This document shows, piece by piece, positions 44,701 to 50,331 of a stretch of DNA of 64,000 nucleotides. Every line of letters starts with the position of its first letter. Positions within the stretch are counted from its first letter, which is position 1. The stretch comes from Stichopus chloronotus. Lineage: Eukaryota > Echinodermata > Holothuroidea > Aspidochirotida > Stichopodidae. The position numbers and the translations under genes are program-made. The notes beneath the pieces were generated by a model, which saw only the letters and a program-made list of their open reading frames with translations, did not search any database and was not told the DNA's origin. The stretch spans positions 11,834,404-11,898,403 of the forward strand of contig CM037842.1 in NCBI GenBank assembly GCA_021234535.1, read 5' to 3'.

Positions 44701-46649
44701 TACTATTCAGAGCGTCGCTCATTGGTCTGTATAGAGAATTGTACTTGGTGAAAGAAAGCACTGTATTTGGTGAAAGGAAGCACTGTATTTACAAATAAGC
44801 CACGAACTGATCACAACATTGCGACGTCAGTGATCCTGAGTTGTTTTGACTCACTGAATATTCAATAGTAGTATGCTTCCCATTGGCTTGTTCAAAGAAG
44901 CTCACCGTTGATTTGAAAGGAAACTGACAACCACTACATTACGTATTATATATTTTTTTGTCGTTATGTTGGAAGAAGTTGAAATCGTATTCCAGAATTA
45001 AACAACTTAAACCTATTTATTTTCCCAGATTGTCCCAATGGTGCAAATAAAAGCCTTTCTAAACATTTAGAGATGAACTTTCAATGTTTTAACTTTTTGC
45101 CTACGCACGCAATCACTTAAAGGTATGAGCAGTAATTACATTTTCTCTCCAGTCTTCCTTCTCAGTAGCATCTCCGAGAATCGAACACCTCCTGTATAAT
45201 TGTATATTATAGACACGGGCAATGATTTAATGAATTGTGCCTAAGCAAAACACTGACTCCTCTCTCAATCATAACTTTAAAAAATTATGACCTTAAAAAA
45301 TAATAAACATTTCGTTTTTTCTTTACTTTGGTAAATTAAATAAAGACTATGCCAACAACACACTAAATTTGAATTAAAATAGGTCGAACGATCAAAACAA
45401 GACCAGACCTTAAGTTATCACCCGATATTGATGTCCAAGTTTGTAATTACGCAATAAATGTTAATCACAACAAAGCGAATACGGGAAAGTTGTTTTTTAA
45501 AGTTTTCTCAAGAGTTGATATACAAAAATAAATAGATTCATACGCTTGGTAGATTTTAAGTTTTCAAATATGGAATACTAGAACAAAATATGTTCCCAAG
45601 CCATGATTTCCTCTAACTGGAATAAGTATCGCTTTACGACTACAAACCTCCATAGTAGGTTCGTAAACGAAGGTACAATAATACAATTTTCAATTTACAA
45701 TCCTGGAAAAAATATGGGTCAGCTTTACTTAACTGTAGCACCGTTGGTGTCACCAACCTGCTCTTATCTCAAACAATTATCAACATGTGCCCTCAGCTCT
45801 ATTTCAGTCATGTTTTATGTTAGATGCTACGTTAGATGTGTTAAAGTCATGATTTGTATCTCATTTTTTCCATCATTACAGTTTGACAATTCGTAATGCT
45901 TGTTTTTCCCTTACTTGTCTATAACTACAGATGTTGTCTTTGATCGTGATCTTTATGAACGTTCTTGTTGCGGCCAATTACTTCCCGGAAGAAAGTGAAG
46001 GCTCGATTTCAGTCTTCATAGCGTTACTAAACATCCTAATGTTGGCTATCATAGCAGGTAAACACAACAAGAATAACACAATATCTTTTTTGGGGGGGGG
46101 GGTGGGGTTGGGATTAGTGTGGAGGGGACGGATCCACGGCTACTTGATAAAATCAAGGATGCGAGTTATAGAACACTTCGTCAAGTCTCACAGTTCTTTT
46201 GTAATTCATTTGTACCATATTCTCTGATTAATTGATCTTACTTTAAGAATGATGAAAATATCAGTTGCATGATGTGAGAATCGATTGAGATAAAGTAAAG
46301 TAATTTGGTACTATATTAGCCTGTAGTCATATATAGCTCCAAGTAAGAGATATAAACACTGCCGCTACACTGTATTTCATCTTACATCAGCCCGACTTAC
46401 ATATGATGACCCTTTAACATTGGCCATATTGTCGAATTTAATGATCTATTGCCTGTATGTGCTAATAAAATGTCGACCACATTATTTAATTAAATGTATT
46501 ATTGTCTGGGTTCTTTCTAACAAAGCTAAAGTAACGCACTTACTTTATTACATTCAACAGGTGAATTTTTGATCTTTGTCCTCTTGCGTCTAGTGAGAAA
46601 AAGAATAACAAAGCTGATGAAACGACCAAGTGATAGTATCGTTCAGTAA
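934..46649 (+). CDS. Large multi-exon LRR / GCC2-GCC3-like Cys-rich / polytopic membrane receptor-like gene (5' end outside window)
   Basis: Seen: 28 intact LRR exons, nearly all 72 nt, each starting with one base that completes a codon and ending CT or TT before gtaagt/gtgagt. All introns in the array are therefore phase 2. The consensus is a typical extracellular LRR (xLSxNxLSSLPxxLFxGLTSLxxL, written here as a pattern). Downstream exons continue the same frame into cysteine-rich sequence with CxxCPxGTY-type motifs, then a polytopic membrane domain, and stop at 46647-46649. No signal peptide or LRRNT is visible upstream of 934, so the start is probably outside the window. Known: single-LRR 72-75-nt exons with phase-2 introns occur in LGR-type receptors, but the C-terminus here is not a rhodopsin-like 7TM. 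Inferred role: cell-surface recognition receptor. The ligand and signalling route are unknown. Total about 29 LRRs if all intact exons are used. Listed separately below exon by exon. Confidence 0.85.
1189..1260 (+). CDS. LRR exon 2
   Basis: 72 nt between acgcag and gtaagt. Encodes DLSQNQLPSIPNNIF followed by KDLSSLKSL. The intron from exon 1 is only 183 nt. Confidence 0.82.
1261..2855. other. Intron
   Basis: AT-rich, with A-rich runs near 1341-1370 and 1510-1522. A stretch at 2411-2516 follows a cag and stays open for 34 codons but does not fit the LRR pattern, so I do not call it. Confidence 0.5.
2856..2927 (+). CDS. LRR exon 3
   Basis: 72 nt between gggcag and gtaagt. Residues DLRKNQILSIS then FRGLSSLETL. 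Both splice sites intact. Confidence 0.82.
3228..3299 (+). CDS. LRR exon 4
   Basis: 72 nt between tttgcag and a gtatgt donor. Starts YLMGNQLSSIPNNCF, with a cysteine in the variable segment. First base is G rather than T, which still gives Leu with the preceding CT. Confidence 0.8.
3300..5544. other. Intron with a tandem duplication
   Basis: 2.2 kb AT-rich intron. Nothing coding seen. It contains the roughly 112-bp duplication listed at 5054-5262. Confidence 0.55.
5054..5262. repeat. Two-copy tandem repeat, about 112-bp unit
   Basis: The segment with gaccaacacatttctcct, followed by a gattcctgg...acgcaagaaacat block, occurs twice (about 5068-5135 and 5174-5241) with a few differences. Confidence 0.7.
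5545..5616 (+). CDS. LRR exon 5 (diverged)
   Basis: 72 nt between ttttcag and gtaagt. Encodes DFTFDTLTTLPNGAF then KGLIELEQL. The usual Asn of the LxxN position is Asp here, so the repeat is diverged but intact. Confidence 0.75.
5617..7101. other. Intron
   Basis: 1.5 kb of AT-rich intron without a recognisable exon. Several open frames at 5732-6488 lack LRR or domain character. Confidence 0.5.
7102..7173 (+). CDS. LRR exon 6
   Basis: 72 nt after cactag and before gtgagt. Residues ILSDNLLSTLPSKVF then EGLSSVKRL. The acceptor is CTAG-type but in the correct phase. Confidence 0.78.
7199..7454. repeat. Short tandem repeat block with palindromic CATATG motifs
   Basis: Two imperfect copies of a roughly 115-130-bp unit (about 7199-7327 and 7328-7440), each with a CA(C/T)ATGTC motif, a CCAATCAGAATTC motif and a TCCAATAGAA motif, plus the start of a third copy. 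Confidence 0.65.
7455..7869. mobile_element. 415-bp insert flanked by a 14-bp direct repeat
   Basis: gatatatgtcaatt is present at 7441-7454 and again at 7870-7883. The sequence between is visibly more GC-rich than its surroundings and interrupts the tandem-repeat block. This looks like an insertion with target-site duplication. The element family is not recognised. A long minus-strand open frame inside has no motif I know. Confidence 0.4.
7920..8640 (+). pseudogene. Decayed non-LTR retrotransposon reverse transcriptase fragment
   Basis: Conceptual reading in shifting plus-strand frames gives RT landmarks: a DYKK-FDSV segment near 8290-8320 and a YMDD motif near 8600-8612, with several stops and frameshifts. 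YMDD is the catalytic RT box (F/YxDD). The fragment is dead, lies in an intron of the LRR gene and has no visible ends. The family (LINE clade) cannot be fixed from this. Confidence 0.6.
8641..9693. other. Intron with AT-rich simple sequence
   Basis: Contains short (AGTTAA)-like repeats at 8929-8965 and a (GTTATAATTA)-like tract at about 9424-9530. No exon seen. Confidence 0.55.
9694..9765 (+). CDS. LRR exon 7
   Basis: 72 nt between tgcag and gtaagt. Starts HVRKNQLSSLPTEVF and ends ESLTSLTSL. The first base is C, still completing a Leu codon. Confidence 0.8.
10150..10221 (+). CDS. LRR exon 8
   Basis: 72 nt between atttgcag and gtgagt. ILSENQLSSLPAKLF then DGLTSMTNL, close to the type-2 exons of the tandem units downstream. 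Confidence 0.83.
10222..11496. other. Intron carrying a dispersed intron repeat
   Basis: The stretch at about 10980-11220 resembles 13140-13480 and 33440-33770 (shared landmarks GAAGATATTT, then a GTGTAAATTATTA...TATCTTGACAAA region). No coding sequence is seen. Confidence 0.55.
11497..11568 (+). CDS. LRR exon 9
   Basis: 72 nt between ttttgcag and gtaagt. DLSQNQLSSFPSRVF then EGLTSLRFL. A near-consensus copy. Confidence 0.85.
12187..12258 (+). CDS. LRR exon 10
   Basis: 72 nt between ttccag and gtaagt. TLSGNQLSTLPARLF then ECPTLLTDL. The usual GL of the F-x-GL segment is CP, the one notable divergence. Confidence 0.8.
12259..13755. repeat. Intron with a segment duplicated at 32.88-33.77 kb
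   Basis: About 12590-13480 aligns by eye with about 32880-33770 in the same order: GACTGGACCTGTG-like, then ACTACAATTTTATTGAAAA, then ATGGCAGCAATG, then CTTGTTTTGTATAT-like landmarks. This points to duplication of intron blocks, or a dispersed repeat. Confidence 0.6.
13756..13827 (+). CDS. LRR exon 11
   Basis: 72 nt between ttttgcag and gtaagt. DLSENQLWSLPPGLF then EGLTSLRSL. Confidence 0.84.
14031..14102 (+). pseudogene. Dead type-1 LRR exon
   Basis: A good ttttgcag-like acceptor and DFNQNILSSLQTAIF reading, but a TGA at 14077-14079 replaces the GGA of the related exons. The donor gtaagt has become tcgcta. Clearly the same exon type as 15856-15927, now unusable. Confidence 0.75.
14103..15034. 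repeat. Partial, older copy of the 2.4-2.7-kb tandem unit
   Basis: Follows the dead exon and matches the intron after the type-1 exons (a CACAAATTAAGA, then TAAGCACTG, then CATGGGCTC series of landmarks also seen in 16.0-16.9 kb), at lower identity. The type-2 exon and the dying third exon are absent. Confidence 0.6.
15174..15835 (+). mobile_element. TTAA-flanked inverted-repeat element, copy 1 (662 bp)
   Basis: Begins AGTGATTGCGTGCGTAGG and ends ACACACGTAATCACT. The ends are 16-bp inverted repeats with two mismatches. TTAA lies on both sides (15170-15173 and 15836-15839). The homologous position in the older unit (25248 region) has a single TTAA, so TTAA is the target duplication. No transposase is encoded, so this is a non-autonomous MITE. 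TTAA targets fit piggyBac or Sola3-like enzymes, but the ends lack the usual piggyBac CCC start. Confidence 0.8.
15856..15927 (+). CDS. LRR exon 12, type 1, unit A
   Basis: 72 nt between ttttttccag and gtaagt. DLSQNILSWLPSEIF then GSLSKLGSL. Ends TT, giving Leu with the A that opens the type-2 exon. The mobile element ends 20 nt upstream of the exon. Confidence 0.83.
17071..17142 (+). CDS. LRR exon 13, type 2, unit A
   Basis: 72 nt between atttgcag and gtaagt. KLSGNQLSSLSPNLF then EGLTSMTNL. Confidence 0.84.
17372..17441 (+). pseudogene. Dying third LRR exon, unit A
   Basis: LRR-like (DLSLNQQSSLPSKLF) but with no AG acceptor (tttttg joins directly to gacttg). One base is missing in the CTCTTCAAGGC segment, shifting the frame. 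The donor gtaact is weak. Not usable as coding exon. Confidence 0.75.
17642..18306 (+). mobile_element. TTAA element, copy 2 (665 bp)
   Basis: Same element in unit B. The left flank is ATAA instead of TTAA, consistent with a later point mutation. It was copied with the unit, not inserted separately. Confidence 0.8.
18338..18409 (+). CDS. LRR exon 14, type 1, unit B
   Basis: 72 nt between tttttgcag and gtaagt. One synonymous change (CTG to CTC) from the unit-A exon. Same protein sequence. Confidence 0.84.
19574..19645 (+). CDS. LRR exon 15, type 2, unit B
   Basis: 72 nt between atttgcag and gtaagt. SLSGNQLSSLLPNLF then EGLTSMTNL. Differs from unit A by Lys to Ser at position 1 and Ser to Leu before PNLF. 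Confidence 0.84.
19878..19947 (+). pseudogene. Dying third LRR exon, unit B
   Basis: Same lesions as in unit A: no AG acceptor, the same one-base deletion, gtaact donor. Confidence 0.75.
20148..20811 (+). mobile_element. TTAA element, copy 3 (664 bp)
   Basis: Same element in unit C. Left flank CTAA, right flank TTAA. Confidence 0.8.
20844..20915 (+). CDS. LRR exon 16, type 1, unit C
   Basis: 72 nt, base-for-base like unit A. Acceptor tttttttgcag, donor gtaagt. Confidence 0.84.
22000..22071 (+). CDS. LRR exon 17, type 2, unit C
   Basis: 72 nt between atttgcag and gtaagt. KLSGNQFSSLSPNLF then EGLTSVTTL. Leu to Phe, Met to Val and Asn to Thr relative to unit A. Confidence 0.84.
22301..22370 (+). 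pseudogene. Dying third LRR exon, unit C
   Basis: Same lost acceptor and one-base deletion. In addition CCGAGT has become CCTAGT and the donor is preceded by CCG instead of CCT. Confidence 0.72.
22571..23231 (+). mobile_element. TTAA element, copy 4 (661 bp)
   Basis: Same element in unit D with both TTAA flanks intact. Confidence 0.8.
23262..23333 (+). CDS. LRR exon 18, type 1, unit D (altered acceptor)
   Basis: 72 nt identical to unit A. The acceptor is ttttttggag in place of ttttttgcag, so the base before AG is G, the least favoured in animals. Donor gtaagt is intact. Splicing may be weak. Confidence 0.65.
23473..23913. repeat. 218-bp intronic tandem duplication in unit D
   Basis: The block starting GATATTAAGACACACTTTTG at 23473 recurs at 23691 with few changes. 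It explains the extra length of unit D. Confidence 0.75.
24684..24755 (+). CDS. LRR exon 19, type 2, unit D
   Basis: 72 nt between atttgcag and gtaagt. KLSGNQFSSLSPNLF then EGLTSVTNL. Confidence 0.84.
24986..25056 (+). pseudogene. Third LRR exon, unit D: full length but without acceptor
   Basis: DLSLNQLSSLPSKLL then EGLIFLTSL, open in the LRR frame and without the one-base deletion of units A-C. The AG acceptor is still missing and the donor is gttagt. It looks like the least damaged stage of the same exon. Confidence 0.7.
25118..26513. repeat. Older, diverged fifth unit lacking the TTAA element
   Basis: Starts with the same GATATT, then CCAAGAAACATA, and continues with recognisable unit sequence. 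At 25248-25251 the uninterrupted GCATTAATGTTAC replaces the whole mobile element. No sign of the element is left, so this is the empty site. Confidence 0.75.
25285..25356 (+). CDS. LRR exon 20, diverged type 1
   Basis: 72 nt between tttttgcag and gtaagt. DLSQNILSSLPTEIF then ENLSKLVSL. Confidence 0.84.
26514..26585 (+). CDS. LRR exon 21, diverged type 2
   Basis: 72 nt between acttgcag and gtaagt. ELSGNQLSSLPPNLL then KGLTSMTSL. Confidence 0.84.
26586..27538. other. Intron with a G run
   Basis: Contains part of the type-1 downstream intron sequence again (26690-26990) and a G-run at 26920-26934. The stretch 27255-27538 is open in the frame of the next LRR-like segment. Confidence 0.5.
27539..27610 (+). 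pseudogene. Degenerate LRR exon with GC instead of GT donor
   Basis: Acceptor atttacag, then YLESNAFKAFPSNIS and IMTALYSL in the LRR phase for 72 nt. The expected donor GTGAGT reads GCGAGT, and if read through the frame stops at TAG 27618-27620 after three codons. Either a dead exon, a rare GC-AG exon, or an alternative last exon giving a shortened product. Confidence 0.5.
27621..30826. other. Long intron without LRR exons
   Basis: Simple sequence (TCTG/TCTA)n at about 27690-27800 and a degenerate tandem repeat at 28990-29450. No convincing exon. Open frames at 28529-28772 overlap on opposite strands and have no domain. Confidence 0.5.
28990..29450. repeat. Degenerate tandem repeat, unit about 200-230 bp
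   Basis: The series CAATTTTTCGGCAAA-like, TTTTCCTTTC, then a GAGTCCTTACAAAG-like segment and TTCTCAAGATA-like segment recurs two to three times with heavy divergence. Confidence 0.4.
30827..30890 (+). pseudogene. Dead LRR exon remnant
   Basis: A perfect ttttgcag acceptor and DFSKNQMKPLPT, then TAG at 30864-30866. The second half and the donor are lost. Confidence 0.65.
31592..31663 (+). pseudogene. LRR exon with deleted donor G
   Basis: 72 nt after ttttttggaag. SLRKNQLSFLPSKLF then KGLSVLRNL, frame open. CTGTAAGT has become CTTAAGT, so the GT donor is gone. Otherwise intact. Confidence 0.65.
32000..32071 (+). CDS. LRR exon 22
   Basis: 72 nt between acttgcag and gtgagt. YLTGNQLSSLPATLF then QDLSSLKNL. 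Isolated live exon among dead ones. Confidence 0.82.
32072..34080. repeat. Intron with duplicated block and inverted-repeat hairpin
   Basis: About 32880-33770 corresponds to 12590-13480. It includes CACGATCGAGG at 32983-32993 and its complement CCTCGATCGTG at 33053-33063, able to form a hairpin around a 59-nt loop. A related segment lies inverted at about 54990-55215. Confidence 0.55.
34670..34990. other. Locally GC-richer island of unknown origin
   Basis: Noticeably richer in G and C than its neighbours, with long open frames on both strands (34644-34998 minus, 34783-35334 plus). No motif is recognised. Could be a transposon fragment or a gene fragment. Confidence 0.35.
35062..35134 (+). 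pseudogene. Dead LRR exon remnant
   Basis: Reads QFNINEFTTLPSVVF then IDLSALGG. The acceptor is TTTGCAC instead of TTTGCAG, the donor is GGAAGT instead of GTAAGT, and the exon is 73 nt, one base too long. Confidence 0.6.
35585..35637 (+). pseudogene. Truncated LRR exon remnant
   Basis: The C-terminal two thirds of an LRR (TLPNNVFEVDRSLMTLS) followed by gtatgt. No AG acceptor; a CTCTGCTCTCTG simple tract lies where the first third should be. Confidence 0.45.
36057..36131 (+). CDS. LRR exon 23 (75 nt)
   Basis: Acceptor atcgcag. FLRENKMDVLKVGNF then QGLTLADSYV, donor gtatgt. 75 nt keeps the phase. An overlapping GT at 36130 would give 73 nt and break the frame, so the later one is chosen. Less regular than the array exons. 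Confidence 0.55.
36132..37463. other. Intron
   Basis: No exon seen. T-rich and CA-rich tracts at 36965-36990 and 37330-37360. Confidence 0.5.
37464..37613 (+). CDS. LRR exon 24: two LRRs in one 150-nt exon
   Basis: Acceptor attacag, donor gtgagt, 50 codons. First repeat DLSDNNISEIISD then NNVKSL (26 residues). Second FLQRNKLQIIRKYSF then IGFVGLRLL (24 residues). Phases fit the neighbours. Looks like two ancestral exons fused by intron loss, or the older undivided state. Confidence 0.78.
37614..38037. other. Intron
   Basis: Nothing coding seen. Poly-A tracts at 37696-37706 and about 37898-37907. Confidence 0.55.
38038..38106 (+). CDS. LRR exon 25 (69 nt)
   Basis: Acceptor tttccag, donor gtgagt. 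SLYGNKIHTIEEKAF then LNVHLTYL, 23 residues, in phase. Confidence 0.78.
38107..39191. other. Intron
   Basis: An open frame at 38317-38610 ends with several cysteines but has no matching splice sites. A palindromic TATATATATTTATATATA tract lies near 38680. Confidence 0.45.
39192..39260 (+). CDS. LRR exon 26 (69 nt)
   Basis: Acceptor tatacag, donor gtaaga. LLFKNNLSSITGIKF then ISNKLKQ. Short, irregular LRR, in phase with the next exon. Confidence 0.7.
39492..39563 (+). CDS. LRR exon 27
   Basis: Acceptor aatttag, donor gtgagt, 72 nt. HLYGNKITNVETDFL then MQISNKTIL. Confidence 0.76.
39811..39867 (+). CDS. LRR exon 28, short C-terminal LRR (57 nt)
   Basis: Acceptor tatttcag, donor gtaagc, 19 codons. 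YLTCDHFRRLPRNPSHNGL. Probably the last, degenerate repeat or C-terminal cap of the solenoid. Ends phase 2, matching the next exon. Confidence 0.7.
39940..40830. repeat. Foldback-like block with inverted subterminal repeats
   Basis: Left part (39945-40130) carries repeated ACCATCAATGTAATA-like motifs. Right part (40660-40830) carries their complement (TTACATTGATGGT, then CATTTATGG-like). The interior is richer in GC and includes a CGGAGG...CCTCCG hairpin at 40146-40169 and a G run at 40282-40293. Confidence 0.45.
41188..41417 (+). CDS. Cys-rich exon, GCC2/GCC3-like, juxtamembrane side of LRRs
   Basis: Acceptor tcaacag, donor AAAG/gtaacg. Opens in phase (A then AAC TGT) and reads NCVSQSSMPS, later CRPCPIGTYDNG and NSCVPCSKG. 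The CxPCPxGTY and CxPC spacing is the hallmark of GCC2/GCC3 (ephrin-receptor-like) repeats. Ends after one base of a codon (G), which the next exon completes as Gly. The cysteine-rich repeat continues directly across this junction. Confidence 0.78.
41690..41779. repeat. (TA)n microsatellite, about 45 repeats
   Basis: Uninterrupted TA repeat for about 90 bp inside the 451-nt intron, ending 89 nt before the acceptor of the large exon. Confidence 0.95.
41869..43433 (+). CDS. Large exon: Cys-rich stalk plus most of the polytopic membrane domain
   Basis: Acceptor ttactatag, donor CTACAG/gtaaat, 1565 nt, fully open. First part continues the GCC2/GCC3-like repeats (KCKACNVGLYV, DVCPVGTNQS, RACYCKEGFA) and then a C-x-VGYMGWLCTNCVPGYY-type module with several N-x-S/T glycosylation sites. 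Hydrophobic helices follow at about 42402-42471, 42630-42672 (weaker), 42717-42780, 42861-42936, 43039-43103, 43256-43320 and 43339-43400. A charged FWEIVELSRK motif precedes the last two. The helix layout is not rhodopsin-like. Similar tails (Cys-rich modules plus FWE..ELxRK helices) occur in unnamed invertebrate and protist membrane proteins; a TRP-like relation is only a guess. A Ser/Asn-rich loop with many acidic residues lies at 43130-43210. Exon ends in phase 0. Confidence 0.85.
43434..45930. other. Intron with inverted TTAA element
   Basis: Read-through from the large exon would add 16 codons and stop at 43482-43484. The rest holds the inverted mobile element and no other exon. Confidence 0.6.
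44437..45117 (-). mobile_element. TTAA element, copy 5, inverted and diverged
   Basis: Reverse complement of the element in the tandem units: AGTGATTGCGTG on the left, GCCTACGCACGCAATCACT on the right, with TTAA on both sides. Internal landmarks (CATATTCATTATGTAGGC on the minus strand) match. It is less similar than copies 1-4 are to each other, so it inserted independently. Confidence 0.75.
45931..46057 (+). CDS. Penultimate exon: membrane helix
   Basis: Acceptor aactacag, donor GCAG/gtaaac, 127 nt. Begins MLSLIVIFMNVLVAANYF (a helix), then EESEGSISVFIALLNILML (start of another). Enters in phase 0 and leaves after one base. Confidence 0.8.
46561..46649 (+). CDS. Last exon with basic cytoplasmic tail and stop
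   Basis: Acceptor ttcaacag. GEFLIFVLLRLVRKRITKL, then KRPSDSIVQ and TAA at 46647-46649. Completes the final helix and ends in a short Lys/Arg-rich tail. Confidence 0.8.
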
Positions 46650-49600
46650 ATGAGGGCGATGTATCGGTATTAACAAGATGAATATTCTATGCAGAGGAAG
46701 TGTGACGTTAGTGGAAACGCTTGTTGTGTGGAGGATAACAGTGTGACGCTCCTCTTTCTGTGAACAGTATGGAAACTTGTTATAATCTCTTACTGAATTT
46801 AGTGTACAAGTTGTATACAGAAATAAGGTAAGGTAACATTGGAAGGGTTTAGATTTCAATGAAGAACTTTGTCTTAATGTTGGCATGGATAAGAGTATCA
46901 CAAAAGAATGCGTCCGAAGAGAAACGTCTAAGTTTTGTAGGCATAAGCTCATTTGCACGAAAAGTTTCCTCAAATTTCCTAAATATGATCCAAAGTCCTC
47001 TCCTACTACTGGAAGCTAGAGCTTTTGTGTGCAACTCGCAGATGTTTTCAGTGTTCTATAATCAGCTTAATTTATACATGGTGTCTTTACAACGTAAACA
47101 TCAAGAAGGAAACTTTTCTGGATATGAACACGCAGGTAATTGTATATAGTAAGGAGTATAAATATATATACTTAACAAACATACAGGTCACAAAAGTCAT
47201 ATTTCAAATCTAACGTCGTGAAAGTAATGCTATCTAAAGTTGATAAAGCAAAATGGTTAACAAAAATCTGTGCAGTGTAATAACTTGTAACGATCAATAT
47301 AGTCAGATTCATCTCATGAAAAGAACTTCAATCAAGTTTCATTGGAAGTTTTTTTTTTCAATTGTACATCAGTCCATGGAATTTACTCTACAATTCTTTT
47401 ACTGAAGAAACTACAACTACCCTTCGGAGTTTGAATTGTGCAGTTTTAGTTTGGGGTGATTCTACCCTACTTGGTAACCTAGCAACTTTCAATTGATAAA
47501 ATATAAACATTTTTAAAGTTTTGAAGGAAAAAATCCGTTTGTCTAATTATGCTTGCAGACATTTCTTTAGGTATTTTTTTTTTTTTTGACATTCCGGAAA
47601 AGTACTGGTTGTTACGCTAAACGTTATTGGAACGATTTGGAAGATTCAGAACTTCTGTATATTACGTTAACTTTCATTCTTTTTATTTTTTACTGATGTA
47701 ATGCAACTTGTTGCATCAAGCTGATGGTCAAGAGCAAATAAAAATTAACCGAGAAAGTACCAAAAAAAAAACCCACACTAATATACAATGTAAGTGGTTA
47801 ACATTAGCTTACCAAACGTTTGTAAAATTAAGAATCATTTTGTTGGAGTGTGTGTTTAAAGACTGCGGATAATTTCACTTTCTTAGACCAAGGTAATCAG
47901 AAAAACACAAGGTTGATGGAGATCAGTCACACATTGCAACAATAATACTTTTAAAGTAGCAACCTCTTCAAATTTAAATACATTTTGCTTGCATTTCATC
48001 ACAATCGGATACATTTTTGTACACAAATAATAGAGGTAGTTGTTAAGAAAGCTCTTACATTTTTGCATTTTACATTTTCATTAACTTTATCGATTATCGA
48101 TAACTGATAACATTATCATTATCGAAGACTTTTACCCTAAATTTGCGAAATGTTAGAATTTTAAAGACTTGTAGGTAAAGGTGCCAAGGCCAAAAAAGCC
48201 AATGTTTACCATTTTCGTTTCATTAAAGATAATTTAAGATTAACAAAAAAAATAAAATAAAATTAATGTAAGAAAGATAATTATTTATTATGGTGTCATT
48301 TGTTCATATGAAGATACTTCACAAATTTATTGCGCCATTCATGTCAAAATCTAACAGTCTTGTAAAAAAATACCTTTAAGCAACATAGAAGTCGGAAATA
48401 AAAATGTCGCATATCCTTTTGCGTTTTGTCAGACCAAGCAAAGGACTGCCTTAGAGTGTATGGGATCATATCAGCAGCCCAATGCTTGAATGCAATCTAT
48501 GTTAAGAAACACGATGGTCGGTAAATGTTTCTTTCAAGTTAAGTTCACTCTTACCCTAGCTTTGCAGTGGCAATATTGTTTGTTCAAGGTCATCAATGTT
48601 CACCCACAGAGTTCAGGTAAAGATCGTTAACCTTTAAAAAAAAAAAATGAACGTACAGTCTGGGGAGAGGAATAAAGCACATACTCGTGGATATAATCTA
48701 TGGGACGTTAAGATAAACAAACAACAAATTTTCTGACTACTGGTTCCCCTTCTGTTTGAATATGCCATTCGCACATTTTTTTTTTTTTTTGCCACAAGTT
48801 TGTTAATTAGGTATGCTTATACTGATTTGGAAGAATGGCATTCAAAAGTTACCTGAGATGTTGAATCTATCACACACCTGGTATAGTATTTTAACGTAAA
48901 CCATTTGTGTTCTTTCTAGTAATTCCTATCTGTTTGTCAGGTGGGGATCAATAATTAATCATCTTAGAGGATTAAAAAATGTAAGTGCATTTTATCCGTG
49001 TAATGCCACACGCAATCAAGTAGAGATGAAGAATGTTAAGGGAGGGTGGACACTTATATTTTCAATTTCGATTAAATAGTTTGTGGTGTTTGGACCCTTA
49101 TGCATGGAACCATGTAACCGGAACGCTAATTGGAGGTCTGATCATCATGTCAAATTGATCAATTCATCAAATTGGAATTGAGTCTGCAATTACACTTTTA
49201 TTTCTGTAAATCGTAATTAGTGCATTGTTCAAATTAACTTTAATTGTACTTTAACCGTCATCTTTATAAAGGGCACATGATGGTGCTGAATATGATTTTT
49301 GTTGATCTTGCCATTGCTTGCCATTGCCCTTACAAAATTTTGAGGGACAAAATTAAGATTATTATTTTTATGTTTTGTAGAGAGTAATAATTTCCTTGAT
49401 ATTGAGAGATGACTGAGCGTAATTGCTCGCAAGTTTTCATGGAAAATTGTGTTGTCGAACATAAAGGCAGAGGACTAAGTAATAATTTCAAGTAAAGATT
49501 TAGTTCCCTACTGTATGAGCACAAAAATATGAACATGGCATTGTAATGTAATGGATATCGTAAAACTACGACCGTTAATTGCTTCTCATTAAATAAAAAC

Positions 49601-50331
49601 TTATGTTTAAAAACTGTGAATGGCTACCTGTAATTTATAAGAAATGCTCTCTGAACTCGTAGTGGTGCTCTCATTTTCTATTTGACCTTTAACAACTGAT
49701 TAAAATGCAACATTTTTTCCCTAAATATAACAAGTTTCTGCAGAAAATGAAACAACGTTAAAAGTTGGTTCAACATGCAACAACTTCACACCAAAAAGGT
49801 ACCACGTTGTTACATTTTGGGCAGAAAGTTGTTGCACTTTGGACCAATATTGATACTTATTTAAGTAAACTTTTATATAGATTTCATATTTTGGGACGAG
49901 TTTGTAGCGTTATGAACCTGGCTGTGATTTAATAAGTGAATTTCTTCTCAGCGGTTGACTTACGACAGGCCTTACAGCAGAGTACACACATCCAGTGTGT
50001 CGTTTTCTCATAAGTCTATGTTGTCTTAGCAGCAACTCTGCCAAATGGTCTCAAGTTTAGCGAACAAGGACATCCCCTCCTCCTCCATACAGTGTTTTTT
50101 TTTTTTTTTCACATCGGACCATCTTTGACGAGGACATTGTTATGAAGATCACGTTTCTTGTATTCACCTTAGAGAATTACTTTCCGAAACACCATTTTTT
50201 TTTTTTAAATGAAAAGAAGTTATTGATTACTCGACCATTGTCAAGCAACAGAAGAACATCTCAAGAGACAGGTGAAAAGTAGCAAATCTTCGGTAATCTT
50301 TCATACTAGTTTGGATGTACATACTACTTAC
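46650..50331. other. 3' UTR then intergenic sequence
   Basis: The 3' UTR length is uncertain. A candidate AATAAA lies at 47737-47742. Open frames at 46859-47149 are in the likely UTR and show no domain. The rest is AT-rich with homopolymer runs. Confidence 0.45.
47737..47742 (+). promoter_or_regulatory. Possible polyadenylation signal AATAAA
   Basis: Canonical hexamer about 1.1 kb after the stop codon. Common by chance in AT-rich DNA, so only a candidate. Confidence 0.25.
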
